Positions 1 to 7,531 of a stretch of DNA of 27,327 nt are shown in pieces. Every line of letters starts with the position of its first letter. Position 1 is the first letter of the stretch. Origin of the DNA: JAAEQG01 sp023133475. Lineage in GTDB: Bacteria; Planctomycetota; Phycisphaerae; UBA1845. A program made the position numbers and the translations under genes. The DNA lies in contig DAOVLE010000043.1 of assembly GCA_030631415.1 (NCBI GenBank), positions 1-27,327 of the forward strand, written 5' to 3'. The notes beneath the pieces are model-generated. The model made no database searches. It was not told the DNA's origin and worked only from the letters and a program-made list of their open reading frames with translations.

Positions 1-40
1 AATTAAGTTTTCGCTGGTCCGTCAGGGAGCTAGTATAGCA

Positions 41-157
41 TGGGTGCCCCGCCCCTTCCAGGGGTGGGGGACTGAATCCGTCACGGCATCGACATTCGAG
101 TTAATTGCCGGAATTCAAATCAGTCCCCCACCCTCAGAGAGGGTGGGGCACCCGCGC
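41..157. repeat. Double-hairpin interspersed repeat, copy 1
   Basis: A 117-bp element whose ends are inverted repeats of about 34 bp (GGGTGCCCC...GGGGGACTGA on the left, its near reverse complement on the right). Each end also folds by itself: CCCCGCCCC with GGGGTGGGG on the left, CCCCACCCTC with GAGGGTGGGG on the right. The central ~45 bp are not palindromic. A second copy in the same orientation lies 2013 bp downstream (2054-2170) with about four differences. It has no coding capacity; a MITE-like or REP-like element is the likely nature. I see no clear target duplication. Confidence 0.85.
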
Positions 158-260
158 CGTTCAACTGTTAGGCAAGACGGCACATCGGTCAGCGGTCGAA
201 TAATCGAACAGCCAAACAACGGAGCCCCTAACAGTCTAATAGTCTAAAGGACCAACAGTC

Positions 261-491
261 GTGAAATCCTTCACTGACAATGCCGGGCGATCGTCCACGA
301 TCGCCATCAACGTCGACGCGATCAAGCGCGTGCGCGGGTTGCTTGACGTGGACCTGCTCAAGATCGTCGAGGGCACGCTGATCGAGAAGCTGATTCGCGA
401 CCCGGTTTTGCTGTGCGACGTGGTCTACGCTGTGTGCAAGCCTGAGGCGGACGCCAAGGACGTGAGCGATGAGGACTGCGAAGGATACTGA
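261..491 (+). pseudogene. Truncated phage tail-region protein
   Basis: A 76-residue ORF (MKSFTDNAGR...) that I recognise as the N-terminal half of a small protein found upstream of the tape-measure gene in planctomycete prophage-like clusters. Family members, as I recall them, are roughly 140-150 residues. Here the reading frame leaves the family pattern after the acidic KDVSDEDC stretch and stops at once, so the C-terminal half is missing. No close Shine-Dalgarno is visible apart from AAAGGACCAAC about 10 nt upstream. It is the first of a run of plus-strand tail-gene remnants that continues to 928 and resumes at 1515. Function is inferred from context and recalled resemblance, not from a catalytic motif. 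Confidence 0.55.
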
Positions 492-499
492 TCGTCACC

Positions 500-664
500 G
501 TGCTGGTCGCAGACGACAGTCCGGTACGGATCGGGCCAAAGACAACGGGAACGGTGTACCGCCGGATTGACGGCGAGTGGAAGCTAAGTTCCGACCGCGT
601 GACGCTACCCGAGGGCTGGTATGCCATTCCGCCGCAGTTCGTGCATCCCGAAGACTTTGAGTAA
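500..664 (+). CDS. Small phage-derived ORF, hypothetical
   Basis: An open frame runs from the end of the preceding remnant (codon 488) to TAA at 662-664. The first usual start is GTG at 500, giving 54 residues (VLVADDSPVRIGPKTTGT...). The composition (TGTVYRRIDGEWKLSSDRV, ending HPEDFE) looks like real protein rather than random frame. It is followed 5 nt later by the next phage remnant, the tight packing expected of a tail operon. It could be the 3' part of a larger broken gene. Function unknown. Confidence 0.4.
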   Translation: MLVADDSPVRIGPKTTGTVYRRIDGEWKLSSDRVTLPEGWYAIPPQFVHPEDFE

Positions 665-669
665 GCGCG

Positions 670-928
670 ATGATCGGTGTGCGGATCAAGAGCCGGTTCT
701 TCGACCGGCCCAAGGTATGGCGGGCGGTGAACAAGGCCAAGCGGCAGGTTCTGTTACGCGGGGGTGCGTTCATCCGAACGACAGCCAAGCGCAGCATCCG
801 CAAACGCAAGGGAACTTCTCCGCCCGGCAAGCCGCCGCATTCGCAAGCGGCCGTACATGGGGCCGGCACTGGAGAAGGAGCAGCCCAAGCTGCCCAAGCT
901 GTGGCGCAACAGCGTGCGCGGAGGGTGA
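670..928 (+). pseudogene. HK97 gp10-like tail protein, internally deleted
   Basis: The ATG at 670 opens MIGVRIKSRFFDRPKVWRAV, followed by the FIRTTAKRSIRKRKGTSPPGKPPHS segment typical of HK97-gp10-like minor tail proteins. This frame runs on into unrelated sequence. The genuine C-terminal part (RPYMGPALEKEQPKLPKLW, then RNSVRGG and TGA at 926-928) is present in another frame from about 848. The middle ~60-80 residues that family members have between PPHS and RPxMGPAL are gone. So this is one gene with an internal, frame-breaking deletion near 840-850. The role in an intact phage would be head-tail or tail completion. Assignment is from remembered family motifs. Confidence 0.6.
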
Positions 929-960
929 GAATGAAGCCGAAGAACTGTATTCCACGCGAG

Positions 961-1473
961 TCAAATCTGCAACATCGTCTTGAACTTCTTCGCGGGTGTC
1001 GAAGGCTTACCGCGCGGAGATCTGATCACTCCCTGGATCGTCCAACGGGGTGCATTGTTCGTGTTTTGCACGTTGCAGATATCCGGGTTCCTTGTGATCG
1101 CGAACTGAATCAGCTCTTTCTCCATGTGATTCAGCTCTTTGGACGGGACCATTTTCTTTGCTCCCGGAGGGCCAACGAAGAACAGCACAGGAACTCCCCT
1201 CTGCCGTCGAGTTAGCGCACGGTTGTACTTGTCACGCTTGTGCGCCGTGAAAGTCTCCTGCTCGAAACCGTTGCCCGCCTGACCCACATACCATGGGACA
1301 AACCCCTTCGCTGCCCGCAGCGCGAACACATAACAACCTTGCTTCTTTCGCAATTGCCTGAGTGCAGCGTCCGACCAGAACACTGCCTTGTGTTTACTCT
1401 CGATTCTCTTCACATTCCCAGAACCGTCGCATGGCACATCGAACGGCCCGAAGACCTCCAGATCCATCGCCAT
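961..1473 (-). CDS. GIY-YIG-like nuclease family protein
   Basis: 170 residues, apparently intact, antisense to the phage remnants. The start is supported by AAGGAG 8 nt upstream of the ATG at 1473. A GIY-YIG-like core is visible: GCYVFAL at residues 46-52 matches the first strand and WYVGQAG at 61-67 the second. They are followed by the basic helix FEQETFTAHKRDKYNRAL (70-87), the strand VPVLFFV (94-100), a candidate catalytic Glu in NHMEKELIQFA (115-125), and Asn at 134. GIY-YIG domains cut DNA in repair, homing and restriction. The basic C-terminus (RSPRGKPSTPAKKFK) would suit nucleic-acid binding. Its exact substrate is unknown. The gene fills the space between two halves of a decayed phage tail module and lies downstream of a broken restriction gene on the same strand, so it probably arrived as part of a defence or mobile cassette. 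Confidence 0.65.
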   Translation of the reverse strand: MAMDLEVFGPFDVPCDGSGNVKRIESKHKAVFWSDAALRQLRKKQGCYVFALRAAKGFVPWYVGQAGNGFEQETFTAHKRDKYNRALTRRQRGVPVLFFVGPPGAKKMVPSKELNHMEKELIQFAITRNPDICNVQNTNNAPRWTIQGVIRSPRGKPSTPAKKFKTMLQI

Positions 1474-1514
1474 TTCAGGAACTCCTTGAATAGGGTGAAA
1501 GTGGCCACATTGTA

Positions 1515-1634
1515 GCCAGCAGCATACGCGCCGGGCGGGCGTTTGTCGAACTGGGCGTGAGCGACAAGCTCTCGGCCGGTCTGCGGCGCGCCCAGCGCCG
1601 GCTCAAGACGTTCGGGAGAGCGGTGCGCGACCTT
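1515..1634 (+). pseudogene. Phage tail tape-measure protein, N-terminal remnant
   Basis: About 40 codons in one frame read VASSIRAGRAFVELGVSDKL, then SAGLRRAQRRLKTFGRAVRDL. This is the characteristic N-terminus of planctomycete prophage tape-measure proteins, which set tail length. The expected initiator codon has become GTA at 1512 or been lost, and homology ends at about 1634, where antisense restriction-gene sequence begins. Only about 40 of the many hundred residues normally present remain. With the other tail genes at 261-928 it shows that a prophage tail module once stood here and was broken by later insertions. Confidence 0.6.
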
Positions 1635-1638
1635 GTAA

Positions 1639-1922
1639 TGCTTCAATCAGGATCGGTAGTTTACTCTTCCGAAGCTGTTTTGGTTGGATCACACAATCGA
1701 CCGGAATATTCACCTTGTGGTTGCTATTCCCGACAACCACGTTCATGCGAAAGCAGCAAAATTCTTCGTGATGGCTATGGTGCTTTCGACTTGCTTAGTG
1801 GTTTCGCCCCGGGTGTCTCGATATGCTTTGGGGGCGAAGTTCATAAACCAGTTGTTGAAAAGGTCAACGGACTGCTGGATGTCGGCCTTCCAGAGGTGTG
1901 GCTTGTCAGCGTTGATCGGCAT
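1639..1922 (-). pseudogene. XamI-type restriction endonuclease, fragmented
   Basis: The minus strand starts at ATG 1922 (GGAG 8 nt upstream) with MPINADKPHLWKADIQQSVD, then LFNNWFMNFAPKAYRDTR and TTKQVE: the N-terminal signature of the XamI type II restriction endonuclease family. The frame stops at 1743. In another frame, from 1740 to about 1639, lies VNIPVDCVIQPKQLRKSKL followed by PILIEA, resembling the C-terminal catalytic part (an acidic strand and a Glu in the PD-(D/E)xK style). Most of the middle, and everything after PILIEA, is missing, so no active enzyme can be made. Upstream, a frame at 1923-2035 (QLFFGQTVAVDHF, ILPDYRQFVKSGV) may be the end of the partner methyltransferase, cut by the repeat at 2054; this last point is weak. 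Confidence 0.55.
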
Positions 1923-2053
1923 GATTGAGGCTCCACCCCCGATTTCACAAACTGGCGATAATCCGGCAGTATACTGCAAAAATGGTCGACGGCGACGGTT
2001 TGGCCAAAAAAGAGCTGTGCCTGGAATCTGCCCATCCACCTCCCAGTTCAGCC

Positions 2054-2170
2054 TGGGTGCCCCGCCCCTTCCAGGGGTGGGGGACTGAATCCGTTACGGC
2101 ATCGGCATTCGAGTCAATCGCCGGAATTCAAATCAGTCCCCCACCCTCAGAGAGGGTGGGGCACCCGCGC
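2054..2170. repeat. Double-hairpin interspersed repeat, copy 2
   Basis: Same 117-bp element and same orientation as the copy at 41-157, with about four substitutions, all in the central non-palindromic part or its edge. Both inverted terminal arms are identical between copies. The two copies bracket the prophage and restriction remnants. Confidence 0.85.
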
Positions 2171-2239
2171 TGCCACTCGTTTGAGTCGCACTGACCTGTG
2201 CGGTTGGGTATCCCGTATCCGCCTCATGCAGGTGGGAAA

Positions 2240-2267
2240 ATCGTCGGGCGCCGGAGCGCCCGGCGAT
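2240..2267 (-). terminator. Possible terminator of the 2294-2620 gene
   Basis: On the minus strand ATCG-C-CGGGCGC, loop TCCG, GCGCCCG-A-CGAT forms a GC-rich stem with one mismatch, followed by TTTCCC. It lies 27 nt after the stop of the minus-strand gene. The T-run is short, so termination is plausible rather than certain. Confidence 0.5.
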
Positions 2268-2293
2268 TTCCCCTTGGAGGAGGGGAAGGAAGC

Positions 2294-2620
2294 CTACATC
2301 AGTTTGGAGAGCGCCGGCCTGGTGGTCTTGTCGCCTGCGGTTTTGCCACCCGGTTGATCAGCCGCCGGGGGCAAACAATAGCGGCGCAGGAACGCATCGG
2401 TGTTTTCGTAGCGGCTTAAAATGCTGAGCAAAGCCTGCACGCTCCCCGTATCCACAACACAGAGCCGGAAACTACCATGACGAAAAAGATAGAAGGCAAC
2501 GCGAACCCGGCCGGCATCGCACAACTCGTAGACCAAAGCCACATCGCCCTGTCCCAAGAGGAAGCATTCACCGGCATGTTGGCGAAGTGCCGCCGGGCTC
2601 CATTTAAGGGTCGTCCTCAT
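2294..2620 (-). CDS. Hypothetical protein
   Basis: 108 residues, MRTTLKWSPAALRQHAGECF onward. The ATG at 2620 is chosen because GGGAGGTGATTGACC precedes it with GGAGG 9 nt away; a TTG two codons earlier would be too close to that site. The protein has a mixed alpha/beta look: a hydrophobic core (DVALVYELCDAGRVRVAFYL, SFRLCVVDTG), a helix QALLSILSRY, and a basic, probably disordered tail rich in Pro, Gly, Lys and Thr. No signal peptide or membrane segment. I do not recognise the family. A strong ribosome site and a downstream hairpin argue that it is expressed. It lies between a repeat-bounded island and comEC and has no operon partner. Confidence 0.5.
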   Translation of the reverse strand: MRTTLKWSPAALRQHAGECFLLGQGDVALVYELCDAGRVRVAFYLFRHGSFRLCVVDTGSVQALLSILSRYENTDAFLRRYCLPPAADQPGGKTAGDKTTRPALSKLM

Positions 2621-2990
2621 GGTCAATCACCTCCCAGGCTTGTCAAAGCAGTGTTGCGTCTCCACTATCTAATACGACACGCGTTAGGCCAAGTTTGTTC
2701 CCAAAAAGCTCCACACACGCAAAAATTTCAATACCCTTCAGTAAGCGCGCTACGATCCCCCTCTTTCGCGCCATGTAGCCGCGCACAAGTGCCCTTCTGA
2801 CGGGTGGCTGCCCCGTTGCTTCGGGGCTGCCCCTCGCCGTTTGTTTCTCTTGCTCTCCCCTAATTAGTAGTCGTTGCCGGAGGGGGAAATCTTACAGAAA
2901 TCCGCAAATTTTTTGAGCTTGTAGCATCATTGCCTCGACAGTCAGAAGGACGTAGGTTGCACACCGCGCATAGTGGATGGCGACCAGGTT
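2621..2990. other. Gene-free stretch upstream of the orphan gene
   Basis: No ORF with a credible start. It contains an imperfect hairpin at 2806-2831 (GGCTGCCCCG, loop, CGGGGCTGCC, one central mismatch). It presumably carries the promoter of the minus-strand gene at 2620, but I cannot place it. Confidence 0.4.
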
Positions 2991-3124
2991 TGCGCTAGGC
3001 CCGGCATTTATGCCGGGTTGACGATACGTCGTGCAACTCCTGCGACCCCGGTTTACCGGGGTTCTCGTTGGTCGGCTTCAGACATGGAGTTCGGAAACCC
3101 GGCATAAATGCCGGGCCTAGCGCA
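2991..3124. repeat. Inverted-repeat element with CCCGGCAT palindromes
   Basis: Two perfect 29-bp inverted arms (2991-3019 and 3096-3124), each containing CCCGGCATAAATGCCGGG, itself a palindrome. The arms enclose 76 bp with a smaller hairpin (CCCCGGTTTACCGGGG, 3045-3060). A single arm of the same family occurs at 15330-15358. The right arm overlaps the 3' end of comEC and provides its stop codon. Confidence 0.85.
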
Positions 3125-5678
3125 ATCCTGTTCGGCGCGCACGGTGGGTTTGAACTTCAATCCCCGCTTGATCCAGGGTTACGGTGACAGCCCCGTGGTC
3201 TGCGGTGTTGAAGTAGCGGCGGTGGGCGATGATGGGCTCATACCCGAAGCCTTGATCCGCACTGCGAACAAAACTCGAGCGGATGAGGATGTCCGGGGCA
3301 ACGGCTTCCACAAACTCGAGTGTGTTATGTCGCAGACTGCCGTGGTGTGGCAACAAAAGCACGTCGGCGCAGAGGTCGCCTTCGGCGAGCAGCCGCCCTT
3401 GCCCCAACTCCTCGATGTCCCCGGTCAGCAGGATCGATCGCCCGGCATAGGTGATTCGGATTACGATCGACGTCTCGTTGTTTTCGATCTCACCCATCAT
3501 ATCCGCAGGCGGCCAGAGTGCCTCGAAAGTCACGTCGCCAAAGACCAGCGGATTACAGCCCTTCCCCATGATCTCCATAGAGTGCTTGCCCGCGGAAAGC
3601 TCCTCCAGCAGAGCCCGGCTGGGTTTGCCGGCGGTGCTGAGCCTCTCGAAGTAACGGGTTAGATACACAGGCCCGGTGGGGATGTGCTTGAGTACCGTGG
3701 GCAAACCACTGAAATGGTCGAGGTTGGGATGCGAGATAAGCACGGCATCAACACGGTCAATTCTGCGGTGTCGCAGAAATGGGACAATCGTGGCGGCTCC
3801 CGGATCGTAGGAGCCAGAGGCTCCGGCATCGTAGAGCACGACCCGCCCGTCCGGAAGTTCGAGCACGACTGACGTCCCTCGTCCCACCGAGAGCACCGTC
3901 ATAGTCAAACGCCCGTCGCCGCGTCGCGGCATCAGCCAGATCACCAACCCGACCACAACGATGCCGATTGCAATCCAGGTAATACGCCGGCCTTTTGCCC
4001 AACGCCGTTGCCACGCCCACGCCAGCAACGCAATACCAATAAGAACCGTTAACCACCACGGCGGAGCCGACAGGTGCGGAGGAAGCGCAAGAAGGTGCTC
4101 CAAGCCCTCGACCACTTTGATCAGCACCGCCGCCAGCCAATAGACGGGAGAGGTCAGCAACGATGCCAACGTCGGCCAAACCAGGGCACAGAGCAGCTTG
4201 ATGAAACTGGCTGCCATCACCGCAAACACGAAGGGGAACAGCAGCAACGAAGCCAGCCAACCCCACGGCGAGACCCGATGGAAATACACCAATGCCAGCG
4301 GAGCACAAACCAACCATGCCGCCATGGATGCACTCCACATCCAATACACCCGCAATTCCAGCCGGCGCCAGGTTCGCTGAACGGCTGATCCGGGTGTGGA
4401 AGCCACAAAGAGATCGATCCCATCCTCTTGCGCTAAACGAACGACGGCGGGCCTCCAATGATGAGGAATGTGCATTAGTTGAGGGGACAGATAGACAATG
4501 GCAAGCACCGACGAAAATGAGAACTGAAAGCCCGGGTCAAAGACTTGGGCGGGTCGAACCAATATAATGATAATGGCAGCTAACGATAACCCGTTGAGAA
4601 AGTTTGCAGGCCGACCGACGATCAGACCCGCGCAAACCGCAACCGTCATCACCGTCGCCCGCAGGATTGGCGGGCGCGGGTCAGCCACAAGGGCATAAAG
4701 CACCGTAATCACAATCACCGCCGCGGCACCTCCACGCACGCCAATCCCCAACGCCCGCCCGCCAAACCACACAAACAGCGCCAGCATGCCCACATGCATG
4801 CCGCTGACCGCCAGATAGTGCGCACAGCCGATGCGGATGAACGCTTCGTTGATTTGTGGATCGATCGCCCCGCGACGCCCCAGCACCATGGTATCGAGCA
4901 AGCTCGTCTCCGGGCCGCCGGTGGCCAACATCTCGTCGAGCAGCAAGGCCCGAACTCGCTGCCGCAAACGCGCCCACCGGCTGATGACAGGATGATCTTC
5001 GTCTTTGCCTGCCGGCTTCCTCACGCATTCGCGATGATTGCAAGTGATGTTGACGAATACCCCACGGCGGTGCTCGTAACAGGCCCAATCGAATTGACCG
5101 GGGTTGCCCGGCGGCCAAGGCCTATAGCACCAACCGAACAACTCCACCCTGTCGCTCACCGCCAGCGTCATGATCGGTTCTTTGACGGAAACCTTGACGG
5201 TGCCGGTGCATGATTTCGGGCTATCGTTGGTTTCGATGCTGTCGGCGTCGATAAGAAACGACGTTCGCCCCACCCCATGCCACCAAGGCGCGAAAAGATG
5301 CCGCCGCCTTGAGGGCAGACGCGGCTGAGTCAGGACGGTCCCGGTGATTCGAGCCAGAATCGGCTCATCATGGGTATATGCCAGGATGTGGTCGGCGGGT
5401 AGACGCCGCATCTGGCCCAAATGCATTAACCCGCCGATGCAGAACGCCACAAGCACGACGATAATTCTGACGCCTTCCCACCGCGTGAAAGGCCGGATCA
5501 GCAGCACCACCCCCAGAAGCATCCCAAACAGATACGGGCCGGCTCCCGCCCCACACCAGTCGTCAAACACAACTCCGGCGATCAACCCCAGTGCAGGCAG
5601 CAAGAGCGGGGCAGGAGGGCACCGGGTTAGGGAATGTTTTTCCCGCTGCTTTCCGGTCTCCTGTACGTGTGCCTTCAC
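3117..5678 (-). CDS. comEC: ComEC/Rec2 family DNA-uptake channel
   Basis: 853 residues, a full-length member of the family that carries single-stranded DNA across the inner membrane during natural transformation. Domain order fits: N-terminal membrane hairpins and DUF4131-like region (about 20-230), a multi-helix Competence domain (about 255-560, with the conserved AVSGMHVGMLALFVW and FQFSFSSVLAIVYLSP), then a C-terminal metallo-beta-lactamase-like domain (about 585-840). In the last, the metal motif reads SHPNLDHFSG (649-658), so the second His of the usual HxHxDH is Asn, while TGDIEE (about 752) and LPHHGS (about 777) are intact. Start: GTG at 5678 after a run of G (CAGGGGGGCAAC). The stop codon (3117-3119) lies inside a dispersed palindromic repeat, so the last codons abut inserted DNA. 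Divergent from the HAD gene. No pilus or comEA gene is in the window. Confidence 0.93.
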   Translation of the reverse strand: MKAHVQETGKQREKHSLTRCPPAPLLLPALGLIAGVVFDDWCGAGAGPYLFGMLLGVVLLIRPFTRWEGVRIIVVLVAFCIGGLMHLGQMRRLPADHILAYTHDEPILARITGTVLTQPRLPSRRRHLFAPWWHGVGRTSFLIDADSIETNDSPKSCTGTVKVSVKEPIMTLAVSDRVELFGWCYRPWPPGNPGQFDWACYEHRRGVFVNITCNHRECVRKPAGKDEDHPVISRWARLRQRVRALLLDEMLATGGPETSLLDTMVLGRRGAIDPQINEAFIRIGCAHYLAVSGMHVGMLALFVWFGGRALGIGVRGGAAAVIVITVLYALVADPRPPILRATVMTVAVCAGLIVGRPANFLNGLSLAAIIIILVRPAQVFDPGFQFSFSSVLAIVYLSPQLMHIPHHWRPAVVRLAQEDGIDLFVASTPGSAVQRTWRRLELRVYWMWSASMAAWLVCAPLALVYFHRVSPWGWLASLLLFPFVFAVMAASFIKLLCALVWPTLASLLTSPVYWLAAVLIKVVEGLEHLLALPPHLSAPPWWLTVLIGIALLAWAWQRRWAKGRRITWIAIGIVVVGLVIWLMPRRGDGRLTMTVLSVGRGTSVVLELPDGRVVLYDAGASGSYDPGAATIVPFLRHRRIDRVDAVLISHPNLDHFSGLPTVLKHIPTGPVYLTRYFERLSTAGKPSRALLEELSAGKHSMEIMGKGCNPLVFGDVTFEALWPPADMMGEIENNETSIVIRITYAGRSILLTGDIEELGQGRLLAEGDLCADVLLLPHHGSLRHNTLEFVEAVAPDILIRSSFVRSADQGFGYEPIIAHRRYFNTADHGAVTVTLDQAGIEVQTHRARRTGLR

Positions 5679-5795
5679 GTTGCCCCCCTGTAACTCAGGT
5701 TGTCCTGCTGGTATGCTAACCGATTGAGCGGAGAATCACGATGTCGGCCCGGCGGGGATGACATGGGGCGTCATCTCGCCATGTGGAGTGCTTTG

Positions 5796-6383
5796 ATGAA
5801 GCCTGCGGTTGTTTTCGATTTGGACGGCACCCTCACCGTGCCCTACCTGGACTTCGACGTTATCCGTGCCGAGATCGGTCTGCCGCCGGGCCCTATTCTC
5901 GAAGCCATGGAGCAAATGGATGACGATGCGTGTCGGCGGGCCCAGCAGATTCTCGATTGCCACGAACGTGACGCGGCGGAGAACTCCCGGCTTCAGGAGG
6001 GTGCAGCCGAAACGATACTCAGCCTGCGTCGGCGTGGGTTTGCGGTGGGGGTTTTGACCCGCAACACGCGACAGTGGACCCGCTATGTGCTCGATAAACA
6101 TGCAATTTTGGTCGATGCGATCCGCTGCCGCGACGATGGCACGGTTAAACCTTCCGCCGAGCCGGTTTTGCGGCTATGTGCCGAACTGGGTGCCGATCCG
6201 ACAAAGTCCTGGGTCGTAGGCGACCATCTGTTCGACCTTATAGCCGGCACCGCTGCGGGCGCCCGCACCATACTCATAGTGTCAGACCGGGGCATTCCGG
6301 AGTATGCCGCTCAGGCGGATCATGTCATCCGGCGTCTCAAGGAAGTGGTTGTCCTGGTGGAGCGACAAGTCCGTAGCGTTTAG
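5796..6383 (+). CDS. HAD-superfamily hydrolase (phosphoglycolate-phosphatase-like)
   Basis: 195 residues if started at ATG 5796 (GTGGAG 7 nt upstream), which puts MKPAVVFDLDGTL at the N-terminus as usual; in-frame upstream ATGs would add unrelated residues. All four HAD motifs are present: D8 and D10 in FDLDGTLT, T88 in GVLTRN, K118 in GTVKPS, and D143/D147 in VGDHLFD. A helical cap of about 60 residues follows motif I (C1 type), as in Gph- or PGP-like phosphatases. It should hydrolyse a small phosphorylated metabolite in the cytoplasm; the substrate cannot be read from sequence. The last residues (RQVRSV) and the TAG stop come from a repeat (6363-6405) that recurs at 8597-8668. Divergent from comEC. 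Confidence 0.85.
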   Translation: MKPAVVFDLDGTLTVPYLDFDVIRAEIGLPPGPILEAMEQMDDDACRRAQQILDCHERDAAENSRLQEGAAETILSLRRRGFAVGVLTRNTRQWTRYVLDKHAILVDAIRCRDDGTVKPSAEPVLRLCAELGADPTKSWVVGDHLFDLIAGTAAGARTILIVSDRGIPEYAAQADHVIRRLKEVVVLVERQVRSV

Positions 6384-6405
6384 CGGCTCCCCAACGGGGA
6401 GCGCG
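6363..6405. repeat. GTTTAGCGGC repeat overlapping a gene end
   Basis: CGACAAGTCCGTAGCGTTTA, then GCGGCTCCCC-AAC-GGGGAGCGCG. The first part matches the reverse complement of the 24-bp tandem units at 8597-8668 and, less exactly, 20844-20883. The hairpin GCTCCCC/GGGGAGC (6386-6402) lacks a T-run, so it is probably repeat structure rather than a terminator. Confidence 0.75.
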
Positions 6406-6449
6406 AAAAATGGAACGTGAAAAACTGAGAAAACGGCGTAATTACAGTT

Positions 6450-6540
6450 GTAGGGCGGGTTCTACCCGCCTTTGTGGCATAGTGCGGCGGGTGGAACCCG
6501 CCCTACAGTCTGGATCAATACCGCGACCGTAAGAGAGCGG
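6450..6540. repeat. GTAGGGCGGGT hairpins plus ACCGCGACCGTAAG repeat
   Basis: 6450-6506 is an inverted pair GTAGGGCGGGTTCTACCCGCC ... GGCGGGTGGAACCCGCCCTAC in which each arm is also a small hairpin. 6511-6540 is a single arm of the ATCAGTACCGCGACCGTAAG family also seen at 8408, 15251-15319 and 19331. Confidence 0.8.
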
Positions 6541-6859
6541 ACAGACCGATCAGTGGCTGGAAAACATGAAAAAATGCGATTTTTGTAAAAAGAGAAGAGT
6601 GAGGTTCCCAAACCACATATTAAGGTGTATGCGATCTCCCCGAATCCTGTACGGTGTTGCCGTGACACTTGGCGTCGGGCTCCATCACGCCATTCACAAC
6701 CTATTGTTATTATTGCACTTTCGCATCGCGGTGGGCTTGGGGGGGAATCACCTGTGATCGAGGGTTCAGAGCGGTAATTTGTCGGGTGGGGAGATTGCAG
6801 AGGGCATGTCGGCAGGATACTCGCCTAAGAAAAAAAAGGTGGAATCCTGCCGTTCGGGC
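6541..6859. other. Gene-free stretch, no function seen
   Basis: Only short, low-quality open frames without ribosome sites. I see no feature I can support here. Confidence 0.4.
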
Positions 6860-6888
6860 TTGACAAGAGATATGTGCCTCTCTATCCT
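6860..6888 (+). promoter_or_regulatory. Strong sigma-70-type promoter
   Basis: TTGACA at 6860-6865, a 17-bp spacer, and TATCCT at 6883-6888. The -35 is a perfect consensus. Transcription would start near 6895 and read toward the lipoprotein genes. Weaker candidates closer to the gene are TTGCTG-N17-CATAAT (7124-7152) and TTGTGA-N16-GATAAT (7248-7275). Confidence 0.55.
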
Positions 6889-7531
6889 CCCGCACTCTTG
6901 AGAGCACCACGTATGGTGTGGGTACAGTATCAGCCTGAGTTTGGTGGACGGTTTTCGGTTGGTAAACTGCGGTTTTGGCTCTCGGGGAGATTTTGGGGAA
7001 GTCGCACAAAATGCTAATGTTGGCGCGGTAGTGTAGCCGATACTAGCGTAAGCGTAAGTAGGCGGAGTGCGCAGGTGGGACTTGGCGCGGAGTGAAAGGC
7101 CCTTGGGAAGTGCGGATTCCTGTTTGCTGCGGGTGTTTGAGTTGGGCATAATCTGCGGCCGTGTGAGTTGACCGGGCCTTGGCGGCATGTGAGAATGTGT
7201 GCTGGGGTTCAGAAAAGGGAGACGAGGTGGTCACGAGCTTATTGGTGTTGTGATGACATCAGGAAGCGAGATAATGCCGAGGATCATATAGATGCGAATT
7301 GGCCTCCTGCCAGCGAGCTTGACGGCGCGGAATGTCAGGCTGTGCGGCGCTGGTAGTAAGGGCTGAACGAGCAATAAAGAAGAAGATGGAATTTTGTGTG
7401 CGGCGTGGTCCGCTGGTTTTTGTACGGAAGCGTTAGGCTTTCGCCTAATGCGAGGTGCGTACTTGCTGCGAGAATATCTGGGTAAAACCCGGTAGCAGTA
7501 AGGGTGCCAGTTTTCACAAGGAGGTCCATAA
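6889..7531 (+). other. Long G/T-rich untranslated leader or possible ncRNA
   Basis: About 640 nt with no credible ORF on the plus strand and a strong excess of G and T over C. It contains a clean hairpin at 7430-7451 (GCGTTAGGC, loop TTTC, GCCTAATGC). It ends in AAGGAGGTCCATAA before the lipoprotein ATG. The long minus-strand open frame across it is rich in Pro, Thr, Ser and Arg and has no ribosome site, so I treat it as noise. It is either the 5' leader of the lipoprotein operon or an independent RNA gene; I match it to no known RNA family. Confidence 0.4.

Noticed and set aside
1639..2035. Functional XamI restriction-modification system
   Set aside because: The nuclease is in at least two frames with its middle and end missing, and at most a C-terminal scrap of a methyltransferase is left.
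2477..2800. 107-residue plus-strand open frame
   Set aside because: Antisense to the 2294-2620 gene, which has the better ribosome site and a downstream hairpin; the plus frame lacks both.
6766..7188. 140-residue minus-strand open frame in the long leader
   Set aside because: No ribosome site, low-complexity Pro/Thr/Ser/Arg composition, and it ignores the strong plus-strand promoter. It results from scarcity of C on the plus strand.
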